A DNA stretch of 10,557 nucleotides from Candidatus Thorarchaeota archaeon (GTDB lineage Archaea; Asgardarchaeota; Thorarchaeia; Thorarchaeales; Thorarchaeaceae). This document shows positions 1 to 6,191 of this stretch, in pieces. The notes beneath the pieces were generated by a model. That model saw only the letters and a list, made by a program, of their open reading frames with translations. It was not told the DNA's origin and ran no database searches. Every line of letters starts with the position of its first letter. Position 1 is the first letter of the stretch. Position numbers and translations under genes: made by a program. The stretch covers positions 1 through 10,557 of the forward strand of contig JABCSP010000055.1 in the NCBI GenBank assembly GCA_018238825.1, given 5' to 3'.

Positions 1-35
1 CGCTTCTGTTATCCTTAACCAAAGATTGTTTCTAC

Positions 36-42
36 AAGGAGG
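36..42 (+). promoter_or_regulatory. Bacterial-type Shine-Dalgarno of the TatT-like gene
   Basis: AAGGAGG lies 6 nt before the ATG at 49. It is a textbook bacterial ribosome site and fixes the start. The archaeal genes further along use GGAGGTG-type sites, so this agrees with a different source for the first 940 bases. Confidence 0.7.
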
Positions 43-48
43 AAAAAG

Positions 49-963
49 ATGAGAAAGCTAGTACTGGTAGGAGTTTGTTTGCTATTGTTCATGGGGGTTA
101 CCGCGGTGGCGCAGGATGAGCCGGCAACGACGGATCTCGATACTGCGCTGTCGTACTACCAAAATGACAGCTTCGTGATCGAGTATTCCGACACTGGGAA
201 GACACAGCTCTTGGGGATCATCGATGTGTTCAAAGCAGCGCTTGGCGTCACCGAGGATTTAGATGAGACAAGCGAGGATGCGGTCGATGCATTTGATATC
301 GACATATCGCTCAAGGACATCGTCAACAAGTTATCGCAGGCGTACTACACGCTGGGAAATGTCTTCGTCGATCCATCGGAGAACGAGGATATCTACCTCA
401 AGGGGAAGAACTGGGGCTTAAAGAGTCTACGCATGAACCCTGAGTTTGCCGAGTTGGAGAAGAGTCGGTTCGACACGGCTGTCGCTGCGGAAACGGACGC
501 TGCCGCCCTCTACTGGACGAACTCCAACTGGCTGCGGGTGGCGCAGAAGAACCCGCTGCAGGCAGTTCTGGTCGGAGTGACCAAGCGGACAGGGGCAATC
601 ATGGATCGTCTACTTGAGATCGCGCCTAACTACCTCTCCGGTGGAGTCTACAGATCCTACGGTGCGTACTACTCCGGCCTCCCGTCCATGTTCGGACGCG
701 ATCTAGAAAAAGCGCTCTGCTACCTGTGCCCTATTGTCGACGAACATGGCTACTGCGCCGAGTGCGGGGTTGCCGAGCATGTTTCCGGAACGGATGCGTA
801 CTTTGAGAACCGGTACTTCTTCGTCGAGTTCTATCTCATGCCAAAGAAGCAATGGGAAGATGCAGCGCGGATCCTGCAGAGTATTCTTGACGAACCGATT
901 GGCGATCAGTATCCGTTTATGAACGCTTGCTCACAGGAGAACGTGCAAGTTAGCATTCAGTAG
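49..963 (+). CDS. TRAP transporter T-component (TatT)-like secreted protein, bacterial, 3' end lost at junction
   Basis: The protein opens with a signal peptide (MRKLVLVGVCLLLFMGVTAVA, cleavage after AVA near residue 21) and then an all-helical body. Residues ~150-275 fit the TRAP-T/TatT family, periplasmic TPR-like trimers linked to TRAP transporters: a 'LYWTNSNW' stretch, 'MDRLLEIAPNYLSGG', and 'FENRYFFVEFYL' followed by an AARILQSILDEP helix. Residues ~225-240 add two CxxC pairs (CYLC, CAEC), a possible metal site not expected in the family. The ATG is preceded by a strong AAGGAGG site (36-42, 6 nt spacing), bacterial in style. The last genuine residues appear to be ...YPFMNACSQE; the final ~7 codons (from about 940) are read from the archaeal top6A sequence on the other strand. 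GC is visibly higher than in the rest of the window. The family call is from remembered sequence pattern; the secreted alpha-helical nature is firmer. Confidence 0.7.
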   Translation: MRKLVLVGVCLLLFMGVTAVAQDEPATTDLDTALSYYQNDSFVIEYSDTGKTQLLGIIDVFKAALGVTEDLDETSEDAVDAFDIDISLKDIVNKLSQAYYTLGNVFVDPSENEDIYLKGKNWGLKSLRMNPEFAELEKSRFDTAVAAETDAAALYWTNSNWLRVAQKNPLQAVLVGVTKRTGAIMDRLLEIAPNYLSGGVYRSYGAYYSGLPSMFGRDLEKALCYLCPIVDEHGYCAECGVAEHVSGTDAYFENRYFFVEFYLMPKKQWEDAARILQSILDEPIGDQYPFMNACSQENVQVSIQ

Positions 964-2265
964 ATTGAAAATTATCTCCATTACTCTCGCAGTTCTAGTA
1001 GCATCAACCACAGATGCAAGTGAATGATATGGTCGTGATATAGTCTTCATTCCTAGAAGTAGTAGGTCGCGAACCTCATCCCAAACGATATTATCAGCGG
1101 ATCGACTCGGAATTTCAAAAGCAGGCCGACCAGTTGTCATTGTTTCCTGTAGAATCTCAAGTGCACTATCTACCAATCTTTCAAGAGTGTCATCAGCTCC
1201 TAGAGACACAACTTCTACAGTTTCAAATTGTGCAGGCTCATCATCCTTCTTTGGAGATTTAGCACGTTTTTCCGCGTCACTCCATTTCTGTTTCAGCTCT
1301 TCAGTAAGAGTGATAACGGATTTCGGAACGGGTAGTCCAGAAGACTTCTTGATTGCCTTGGGCTTCGTTCTCTTCGGTGCTGGAGGTTTCTTCATCTTCT
1401 TCTTTGAACGTGTCTTCTTTGGTGCCTTCTTCTTGGATTCTTTCTTAGCAGGTTCCTTATCAGCTATCTTTGGGATTTCTTCTTTCACTGGAGCTTTCTT
1501 CTCCTTTGGTGGCTTTGTTTCTTTTCCAGCAATAACAGTTGGAGTAGATGAATCTCTAGTGATTCTCTCAATCTCCATGCGTTTCATCATCTGTTTAGCA
1601 GCTGCAACTATCTTTGTTGCTCCTGCTGTACTTAGTCCATCAACCTTTGAAGCAACTGCATCAGGTCGTGATCTTGACAAACGAGCTACTGAATTGTACC
1701 CTACTCTTTCAAGAGCAAGTGCCATCTTTGATCCCACACCGGAAACCTGGCTTAGTGTAATTGTAGGTCTAGGTATATCATCATCAGGCAAGATATCTGA
1801 GTCAGGTTTAGCAGGTTGTTCTTTCTTTCTAATCAGGTCCTTTGCTGCAGCTACTAGCTTCCGAGCTCCAGATTTGCTTAGTCCATCAACTTTCTTGGAC
1901 AATGATTTTGCACGAGACCTCGATATTTTCTCAACTGTATCATATTTTGCAGCAACGAGCTTGTCAGCCAATTTTGAACCTACGCCAGGTAGTTTTGTAA
2001 TGGGTATTCCAGACTCGGAAACAGGAGCGGGTTCTGTTTTCTTCTTCGGAGCTGTTTTCTTCTTCGGAGCTGTTTTCTTCTTTGGAGCTGTTTTCTTTTT
2101 CGCTGGCTTCTTGACAGCAGATTTAGCTTTCTTCTTTGGAGTAGTCTTCTTTTTAGCAGGAGCTTTCTTTGAAGTAGTCTTCTTCTTGGGTTTAGACTTT
2201 ACTAGATCACCAAGGGTTGATTGGACAGTTGCTGGTTTCTTCTTCTTGGATTTCTTCTTACTCAT
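931..2265 (-). CDS. top6A: DNA topoisomerase VI subunit A, extended N-terminus, truncated at C-terminus
   Basis: Residues ~350-442 match the start of topoisomerase VI A (Spo11-like): a 'LERLVDSALEIL' helix, 'FEIPSRSADNIVWDE', and 'RTARVMEIIFNLLNANLHV', where family members run on into the 5Y-CAP domain. The CAP tyrosine and the Toprim domain are absent because the frame crosses the junction at ~940 and ends two codons later. The first 350 residues are unusual. They contain Lys/Ala/Pro-rich, histone-H1-like tails (1-80 and 245-310, with KKKTAP repeats at 56-77) flanking two homologous helix-hairpin-helix modules (87-147 'LPGVGSKLADKL', 168-228 'VSGVGSKMALAL') that resemble the RadA/Rad51 N-terminal DNA-binding fold. 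Canonical archaeal Top6A is about 360-390 aa without these. The start ATG overlaps the top6B stop (ATGA) and follows a perfect GGAGGTG site at 2273-2279, so the two subunits are translationally coupled. Confidence 0.85.
   Translation of the reverse strand: MSKKKSKKKKPATVQSTLGDLVKSKPKKKTTSKKAPAKKKTTPKKKAKSAVKKPAKKKTAPKKKTAPKKKTAPKKKTEPAPVSESGIPITKLPGVGSKLADKLVAAKYDTVEKISRSRAKSLSKKVDGLSKSGARKLVAAAKDLIRKKEQPAKPDSDILPDDDIPRPTITLSQVSGVGSKMALALERVGYNSVARLSRSRPDAVASKVDGLSTAGATKIVAAAKQMMKRMEIERITRDSSTPTVIAGKETKPPKEKKAPVKEEIPKIADKEPAKKESKKKAPKKTRSKKKMKKPPAPKRTKPKAIKKSSGLPVPKSVITLTEELKQKWSDAEKRAKSPKKDDEPAQFETVEVVSLGADDTLERLVDSALEILQETMTTGRPAFEIPSRSADNIVWDEVRDLLLLGMKTISRPYHSLASVVDATRTARVMEIIFNLLNANLHVLL
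935..945. other. Chimeric junction between a bacterial and an archaeal segment
   Basis: To the left, the plus-strand TatT-like reading makes family sense up to ...MNACSQE (codons ending at 939). To the right, the minus-strand Top6A reading makes sense down to ...NANLHV (codon 942-940) and then stops after two foreign Leu codons at 931. The point where both proteins lose homology is the same few bases. GC and ribosome-site style also change here. Either an assembly or library chimera or a real recombination joint would produce this; the truncation of a normally essential topoisomerase subunit favours an artefact. Confidence 0.75.
2035..2102 (-). repeat. 18-bp tandem repeat coding for Lys/Thr/Ala/Pro tail of Top6A
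   Basis: The plus strand shows TGTTTTCTTCTTCGGAGC in three near-identical 18-bp units (2035-2052, 2053-2070, 2071-2088) and a partial fourth. In the minus-strand gene each unit encodes six residues of a KKKTAP-type repeat. Copies differ by single bases, so the array is real, but such repeats can change in number by slippage or be collapsed in assembly. Confidence 0.85.
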
Positions 2266-4286
2266 TCAGAAGCACCTCCATCTGCGACTACGTCATTTGA
2301 TTCTACATCATCCAGGGGTATATCAGCAACCAAATCAGAACCAATTCCATCAGTTTCAGTTTCTTCTTGGTCAGCTTCGGTTTCAAAACCTGTGATTGAA
2401 TCTCGCAATTTACTGGCAATAGTTACAACATCATACTTTCGTTTCTTCTTGCCTTCATTTGCAATATGCACTAGACTTTGAGCAAATTGATCAGCGTACA
2501 TAGCAAGTATACCAGCACGCTTAGCCTTTCTTCTAGCTGTTTCTCTCCGAGTAATGAATCTCCTAAATCTTCGGCCTGCATCCTCAAGAGCTAGTTTGAT
2601 TTCACGAAGTAGTACTTCATCCTCAGCCAAGGCTTGCTTAGATTGACCCTTGAACATCACATGGACATATGCACCACACACATGGATGAAAACCATTATG
2701 GGACCACGAGGAATACCATTATCGAAACTAGTAACCTTGTAATTCTTCCAATTAACTGAAGCTGCAGCCTTCCATGTTGCACAATCACTATTATCCCGTA
2801 GTTTTGGCACTCGATTTACAAAACGCCACAACACCATAGGAGCAGATGTTGCAGGTTTAATTTCGCCACCATAAGCAATACATACTTCGACAGCAAATGA
2901 AAGCCCTTTTCCAGAAGTCGGTTTTCGTGTCACTGATGTGATAAAATCGGGATTATATGCCATTTGGATTGTTTGTTCAAAGACTTCCTCTCCAACAGTA
3001 ACTACGGTGTCTGTAGGAGGTGCAATATAATCTTCATTTGAAAATGATCTATAGAGAAGCTCAACCTCAACCTTTGACAGAGAATCAGTTGGAGTCTTCA
3101 TTGTGAGCGCGTCAAGATGGCGTCGACGAAGATCTTTACTAGCGGCAGAAACAATTTTCCTTGCTTTGTTATCACTCAGCCTACAGAAGGCCTTTGTCAA
3201 GAAGCCCTTCATATCAGACTCAGTTGTTTCACGAAGTAAATCCTGAAACTCTCCAATCCTGATACTTGCAGGGTGGGGTTGAGCATATTTTGGCTCATCA
3301 GGGAAAATAGCTACACGGCGTGGATGGAAATGTACTGCGCCATATGGGTCAATGAAAATTATTGTGGCGTGTGAGTTGAGTAGTGAAGCCATCTCAGAGT
3401 AAATGTCAGCATATCCGCGCCTGTATTGAATATTCAAGTAGTAAAGATTGATGTATGTGCCATGGTTGAATGGCAAGTCAAGATTGATTGGCCCCCCAGT
3501 GTAATCCTTTGTATTAGAAGTGGTTGTATAGAAATTGGCTGCAGTGGCTTCTTCTGATGTGTATCTCTTTGATACAGTGAAAATAGGCTTTCCAGTTGTG
3601 TTCTGTGCATCGCTGAATGCTGAAGGCGCTCCAAAACCTTGACTACCTCGAGTCTGTCTAAGCTTCTCAGATTTGCTTGATGCAAGATAAATACCAAATT
3701 TCTCCAAATCAGCTGGAATCATTCCAACACCAGTATCAAAACATCTGAATTCATAGACCTTGAAACCATCCTCGTCATCAATGGGTACAAGATCAGGCAT
3801 TTGGACTTCTGTAAGCTGCATTACAACGAGGGGTTCTCTCTTACTCAGAAGAGGTCTTAGAGGCATCAAGAATTTCCTGAACTCGGTAAGTCGCTCATCG
3901 ATTGTATCCCTACGTCGTGGTGGTAGTTCAACTTCTTTTCCTGCGCGTACATCTCGTTCTAATTTTTTGCTGAAAGCAATTGAATCGATCTGCTCTTCTT
4001 CAAGCTTCTTTGTTACTTGCTCTACTACTTCAGGATCTAATCGTTCTTTGAGCCTAGGTCGCTTGCTGGTCTTCCACCACCAAGATTCTAGAGCATCTAT
4101 TGCATTATCCAAGAATTCTATTGAATACTGAGTATGCTTATTGAGTCCCGTTTCAAATCCAACTAACTGAGTTCTCTTTCTCATGAACTTTGCAATTGTA
4201 CCCTGTTTGATATCACCTGAAGTTGAAACTGGAGTTTCAGGCTTGTATTTGGGCTTAGTTGATTTGTTTTTTTTCTTGGGACTCAA
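2262..4286 (-). CDS. top6B: DNA topoisomerase VI subunit B (GHKL ATPase), enlarged
   Basis: This is the ATPase subunit of the type IIB topoisomerase that passes one duplex through another. Visible GHKL motifs are the N-box 'EFLDNAIDA' (57-65), the G1 box 'DTGVGMIP' (184-191, DNGxGIP in most homologues), the lid 'GSQGFGA' (214-220) and 'TTGKP' (230-234). An H2TH-like region (~345-420) follows, then a transducer with 'DFITSVTRKP', 'EVCIAYGG', 'FVNRVPKL', the DNA-sensing WKxY motif as WKNY (513-516) and a 'KGQSK' lysine loop (546-550). At 674 aa it is longer than the usual ~530. An extra ~80 residues lie between the N-box and G1 box, with a Lys-rich N-terminus and an acidic C-terminal tail. The start is TTG, supported by GGAGAGAT 7 nt upstream; an upstream ATG is out of frame. 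It is the first gene of the top6B-top6A operon. Confidence 0.93.
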   Translation of the reverse strand: MSPKKKNKSTKPKYKPETPVSTSGDIKQGTIAKFMRKRTQLVGFETGLNKHTQYSIEFLDNAIDALESWWWKTSKRPRLKERLDPEVVEQVTKKLEEEQIDSIAFSKKLERDVRAGKEVELPPRRRDTIDERLTEFRKFLMPLRPLLSKREPLVVMQLTEVQMPDLVPIDDEDGFKVYEFRCFDTGVGMIPADLEKFGIYLASSKSEKLRQTRGSQGFGAPSAFSDAQNTTGKPIFTVSKRYTSEEATAANFYTTTSNTKDYTGGPINLDLPFNHGTYINLYYLNIQYRRGYADIYSEMASLLNSHATIIFIDPYGAVHFHPRRVAIFPDEPKYAQPHPASIRIGEFQDLLRETTESDMKGFLTKAFCRLSDNKARKIVSAASKDLRRRHLDALTMKTPTDSLSKVEVELLYRSFSNEDYIAPPTDTVVTVGEEVFEQTIQMAYNPDFITSVTRKPTSGKGLSFAVEVCIAYGGEIKPATSAPMVLWRFVNRVPKLRDNSDCATWKAAASVNWKNYKVTSFDNGIPRGPIMVFIHVCGAYVHVMFKGQSKQALAEDEVLLREIKLALEDAGRRFRRFITRRETARRKAKRAGILAMYADQFAQSLVHIANEGKKKRKYDVVTIASKLRDSITGFETEADQEETETDGIGSDLVADIPLDDVESNDVVADGGASE
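2273..2279 (-). promoter_or_regulatory. GGAGGTG Shine-Dalgarno of top6A inside the top6B end
   Basis: On the minus strand GGAGGTG stands 7 nt before the top6A ATG, within the last codons of top6B. It shows that this archaeon uses the standard GGAGGTG anti-16S pairing, which helps in judging other starts in the window. Confidence 0.75.
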
Positions 4287-4310
4287 TTCGTATCTCTCCG
4301 TGTAAGGCCG
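4287..4310 (-). promoter_or_regulatory. Ribosome site that decides the TTG start of top6B
   Basis: Reading leftward, GGAGAGAT stands 7 nt before TTG at 4286, within ACGGAGAGATACGAATTG. The only nearby ATG (about 30 nt upstream) is in another frame. The TTG start is therefore well supported and would lower initiation of the operon relative to ATG. Confidence 0.6.
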
Positions 4311-4468
4311 GTATCATTTACAGCGTATCATACCCTATTTGAAAGTGTTTTGCGCATTGGTCAGTACCGTCCGAGTGCGTTTTAGGGCATATTACTCTTT
4401 TCCGTGGCTAGCCTTACTAAACGGCCCCCTTTTGCGATTGGAAAGTTACCATGGTTTCAGGATTTTTG

Positions 4469-4480
4469 GAACACGTGTTC
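4469..4480. promoter_or_regulatory. Perfect 12-bp palindrome, candidate operator between top6B and cofE
   Basis: GAACACGTGTTC is an exact palindrome directly upstream of the AT-rich TATA-like stretch of cofE. This is the usual place for an archaeal activator, or for a repressor that blocks TFB/BRE contact. It lies ~180 bp from the top6B start, so cofE is the likelier target. The binding protein is unknown. Confidence 0.45.
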
Positions 4481-4483
4481 TAA

Positions 4484-4500
4484 ATTTTTTTGATAAATAG
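4484..4500 (+). promoter_or_regulatory. Putative TATA element of cofE
   Basis: ATTTTTTTGATAAATAG is the strongest AT-rich box in the 246-base divergent spacer. It ends ~32 nt before the cofE ATG. Transcription would begin near 4518, leaving a leader of about 15 nt. The rest of the spacer (4311-4468) shows no gene. Confidence 0.45.
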
Positions 4501-4532
4501 CTTTATGCGATGGGGGGACGAAGTAAAATTCA

Positions 4533-5288
4533 ATGTCACCTGAAACGATTCAAGCTTTTGCCCTTGCTGAATTTCCAGTTGTGGAACCACATGATAATCT
4601 AGTAGAACTTATACTAAAATCTGTAGAACAATCAAAACAAGATCTCAAAGACAATGATATTCTTGTTATTGCATCAAAAATCGTTTCAGTGTCAGAGAAT
4701 AGGATTGTCAATGCGATAGATGTTAAGCCCTCTCAAAAAGCATTAGAAATTGCATCAAAGAATGACTTTGACCCCATTCATGTTGAATTAGCAATTAGAG
4801 AGTGTGTGGAGGTAGTTAGAACTGAGGGCGTACTAATCACTCAAACATCCACGGGTTTGATATGTAATTTCAGCGGTATTGACAAATCAAATGCACCCGA
4901 GGGAAAATATATTCTACTACCAAGAAACCCTGATTCGTCTGCAAGTCAATACTTGAAATCTCTAATGAATTCTACAGGAAAGAAACTTGCAATCATCGTA
5001 ACTGATACTCAAGGAAGACCTTGGAGAAGAGGGTCAGTGAACTTGGCAATAGGTTGTGCAGGGATTGCTCCTTTCAAACATAACAAGGGAAAGAAAGATC
5101 TCTATGGGAGAGTCCTGGAAAGATCTACTGTCTGTCAAGTTGATGAGATTGCTATGCTTGCTGAACCTTTAATGGGTCAAGCAGGTAAAAGAGTTCCAGT
5201 AGTGATTGTTAGGGGATATTCTTACTCGGCTTCTGAAGAAACAGCCAAAGATATCAATAGACCTAAGCATGAAGATATGTTCAGATAA
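4533..5288 (+). CDS. cofE: Coenzyme F420-0:L-glutamate ligase
   Basis: CofE adds L-glutamate residues to F420-0 using GTP, giving the polyglutamyl tail of the hydride-carrying deazaflavin F420, a cytoplasmic cofactor. The 251 residues match the archaeal CofE size (~250). Diagnostic stretches are 'DILVIASKIVSVSE' (42-55), 'TGLICNFSGIDKSNAPEGKY' (107-126), with an Asp typical of the metal and nucleotide site, and 'VTDTQGRPWRRG' (156-167), the family's DTxGRPWR signature. 'NLAIGCAGIAP' follows. It is a single-gene unit facing away from top6B and converging on the zinc-ribbon gene. There is no strong ribosome site just before the ATG; a GGGGGG run sits ~15 nt upstream. Other F420 genes are not in the window. 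Codon use is AT-rich and matches the archaeal neighbours. Confidence 0.93.
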   Translation: MSPETIQAFALAEFPVVEPHDNLVELILKSVEQSKQDLKDNDILVIASKIVSVSENRIVNAIDVKPSQKALEIASKNDFDPIHVELAIRECVEVVRTEGVLITQTSTGLICNFSGIDKSNAPEGKYILLPRNPDSSASQYLKSLMNSTGKKLAIIVTDTQGRPWRRGSVNLAIGCAGIAPFKHNKGKKDLYGRVLERSTVCQVDEIAMLAEPLMGQAGKRVPVVIVRGYSYSASEETAKDINRPKHEDMFR

Positions 5289-5324
5289 AAAGAGAGAGAT
5301 GCTAGGCTCCTCCTCAGAGGAACC
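5286..5324 (-). terminator. Hairpin plus CTCTCTCTTTTT terminator of the zinc-ribbon gene
   Basis: An 8-bp stem with one mismatch pairs 5305-5312 with 5317-5324 around a 4-nt loop. On the minus strand it is followed by ATCTCTCTCTTTTTA. It lies just past the stop of the 5349-6074 gene, and its T-tract overlaps the cofE stop codon, so the convergent units end back to back. Confidence 0.6.
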
Positions 5325-5348
5325 CAGTCAATTGTTAATTTTAGACTA

Positions 5349-6074
5349 TCATACTTTGTGGCCACAGCCATTACAGAACTTGGCCCCTGCAGGATACTGT
5401 TGTCCACAGTTTGAGCAGAAACCGCCGTTTCCACCGCCACCGGATGGAGCTGCTCCACCACCACCAGATCCACCAAGAGGTGCACCACACTTTGGACATG
5501 CAGATGCATTTCCTGCGCCAGTTCCACAGTAAGGACACTTTCCATCATCCTGTGCAGTATTGACATTTGCAACAACGCCGGGAATAACTCTCTGCTGCTT
5601 GAATTCAAACTTCGTATTCCCACCAGCTTTCAATTCCACAATGAGGTTTTTACCGCTCTGTGTAGCTTGGGTTATTGCTACAAGGGGTAATGCAATACTA
5701 TCTGTGTTGCCTTTGTCATCTTTATTGTAATAGGAATCTCTAGTCCAAGAGGTAACAGCTGTACCTACTGCAGCATATCCAATACCTCTACCAACCCTCC
5801 GTAGCGCGTGTCCACCAATGCCACCTATCTCTCTGCCAGCACCCTCAAGGAGAGCAGCACCAGCTACTGCACCAGCAAGTGCACCAAATTTTTTCCAGCC
5901 ACTACTTTTCTTTGGCGCCTTGTACCAGACGAGACGTACATCAGTAAGTTCGAGAGAACCATCTTCTCCATCAAATTTTACATCTTTTTCTCGGACCATT
6001 TTCTTTTCATAGTCCATTGTTTGAAGCCCAGACCCACCATAGGTCACTGTAAGAAATCCTGGTCTATCAGTCAT
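5349..6074 (-). CDS. Zinc-ribbon protein with GRAM/PH-like N-terminus and Gly-rich segments
   Basis: This is not a recognised named protein. Residues ~25-55 ('GSLELTDVRLVWYKA') and ~125-160 ('IALPLVAITQATQSGKNLIVELKAGG') look like the strands of a split GRAM/PH-like domain. They are interrupted at ~60-115 by a Gly/Ala-rich, weakly hydrophobic stretch that could associate with membrane. The C-terminus has two four-cysteine zinc ribbons, C180-C183/C193-C196 and C220-C223/C234-C237, separated by a poly-Gly/Ser linker. The architecture resembles prokaryotic 'double zinc ribbon' adaptor proteins of unknown role. The ATG at 6074 is chosen. An in-frame TTG at 6092, preceded by CAGGTAAT, would add six residues (MHRCLH) and cannot be excluded. 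It is transcribed alone, with its own terminator. Confidence 0.75.
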   Translation of the reverse strand: MTDRPGFLTVTYGGSGLQTMDYEKKMVREKDVKFDGEDGSLELTDVRLVWYKAPKKSSGWKKFGALAGAVAGAALLEGAGREIGGIGGHALRRVGRGIGYAAVGTAVTSWTRDSYYNKDDKGNTDSIALPLVAITQATQSGKNLIVELKAGGNTKFEFKQQRVIPGVVANVNTAQDDGKCPYCGTGAGNASACPKCGAPLGGSGGGGAAPSGGGGNGGFCSNCGQQYPAGAKFCNGCGHKV

Positions 6075-6147
6075 GTGTAAACACCGATGCAAACATTACC
6101 TGAGCAGGTATTAACTTTGTTGCCATTGAATATGGGAAAGTGTTTCA

Positions 6148-6183
6148 TAAAAAGAGGGAGAGAGACCGCCCTAAGAGCGGTCT
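6148..6183 (-). terminator. Hairpin plus CTCTCCCTCTTTTT terminator of the MFS gene
   Basis: A perfect 7-bp stem AGACCGC/GCGGTCT (6163-6169 with 6177-6183) encloses a 7-nt loop. On the minus strand it is followed by CTCTCCCTCTTTTTATG. It begins 9 nt beyond the MFS stop codon. The stem could also work on the plus strand, but nothing there needs it. Confidence 0.7.
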
Positions 6184-6191
6184 TTAAACTA

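Noticed and set aside
2035..2102. 18-bp tandem repeat as a regulatory or CRISPR-like array
   Set aside because: It is in frame within top6A and codes for a Lys/Thr/Ala/Pro tail; copy-to-copy changes are mostly synonymous.
1187..2395. 402-codon plus-strand frame opposite top6A
   Set aside because: It is a Phe-rich mirror of the Lys-rich tail codons (AAG/AAA read as CTT/TTT). The minus-strand reading has domains, a perfect ribosome site and operon coupling.
5222..5623. 133-codon minus-strand frame across the cofE/zinc-ribbon border
   Set aside because: It overlaps the terminator and two well-supported genes and has no recognisable domain.
6075..6092. TTG start adding six residues to the zinc-ribbon protein
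   Set aside because: The CAGGTAAT site upstream is fair, but the added MHRCLH has no support and MTDRPGF is a natural start; left as an alternative.
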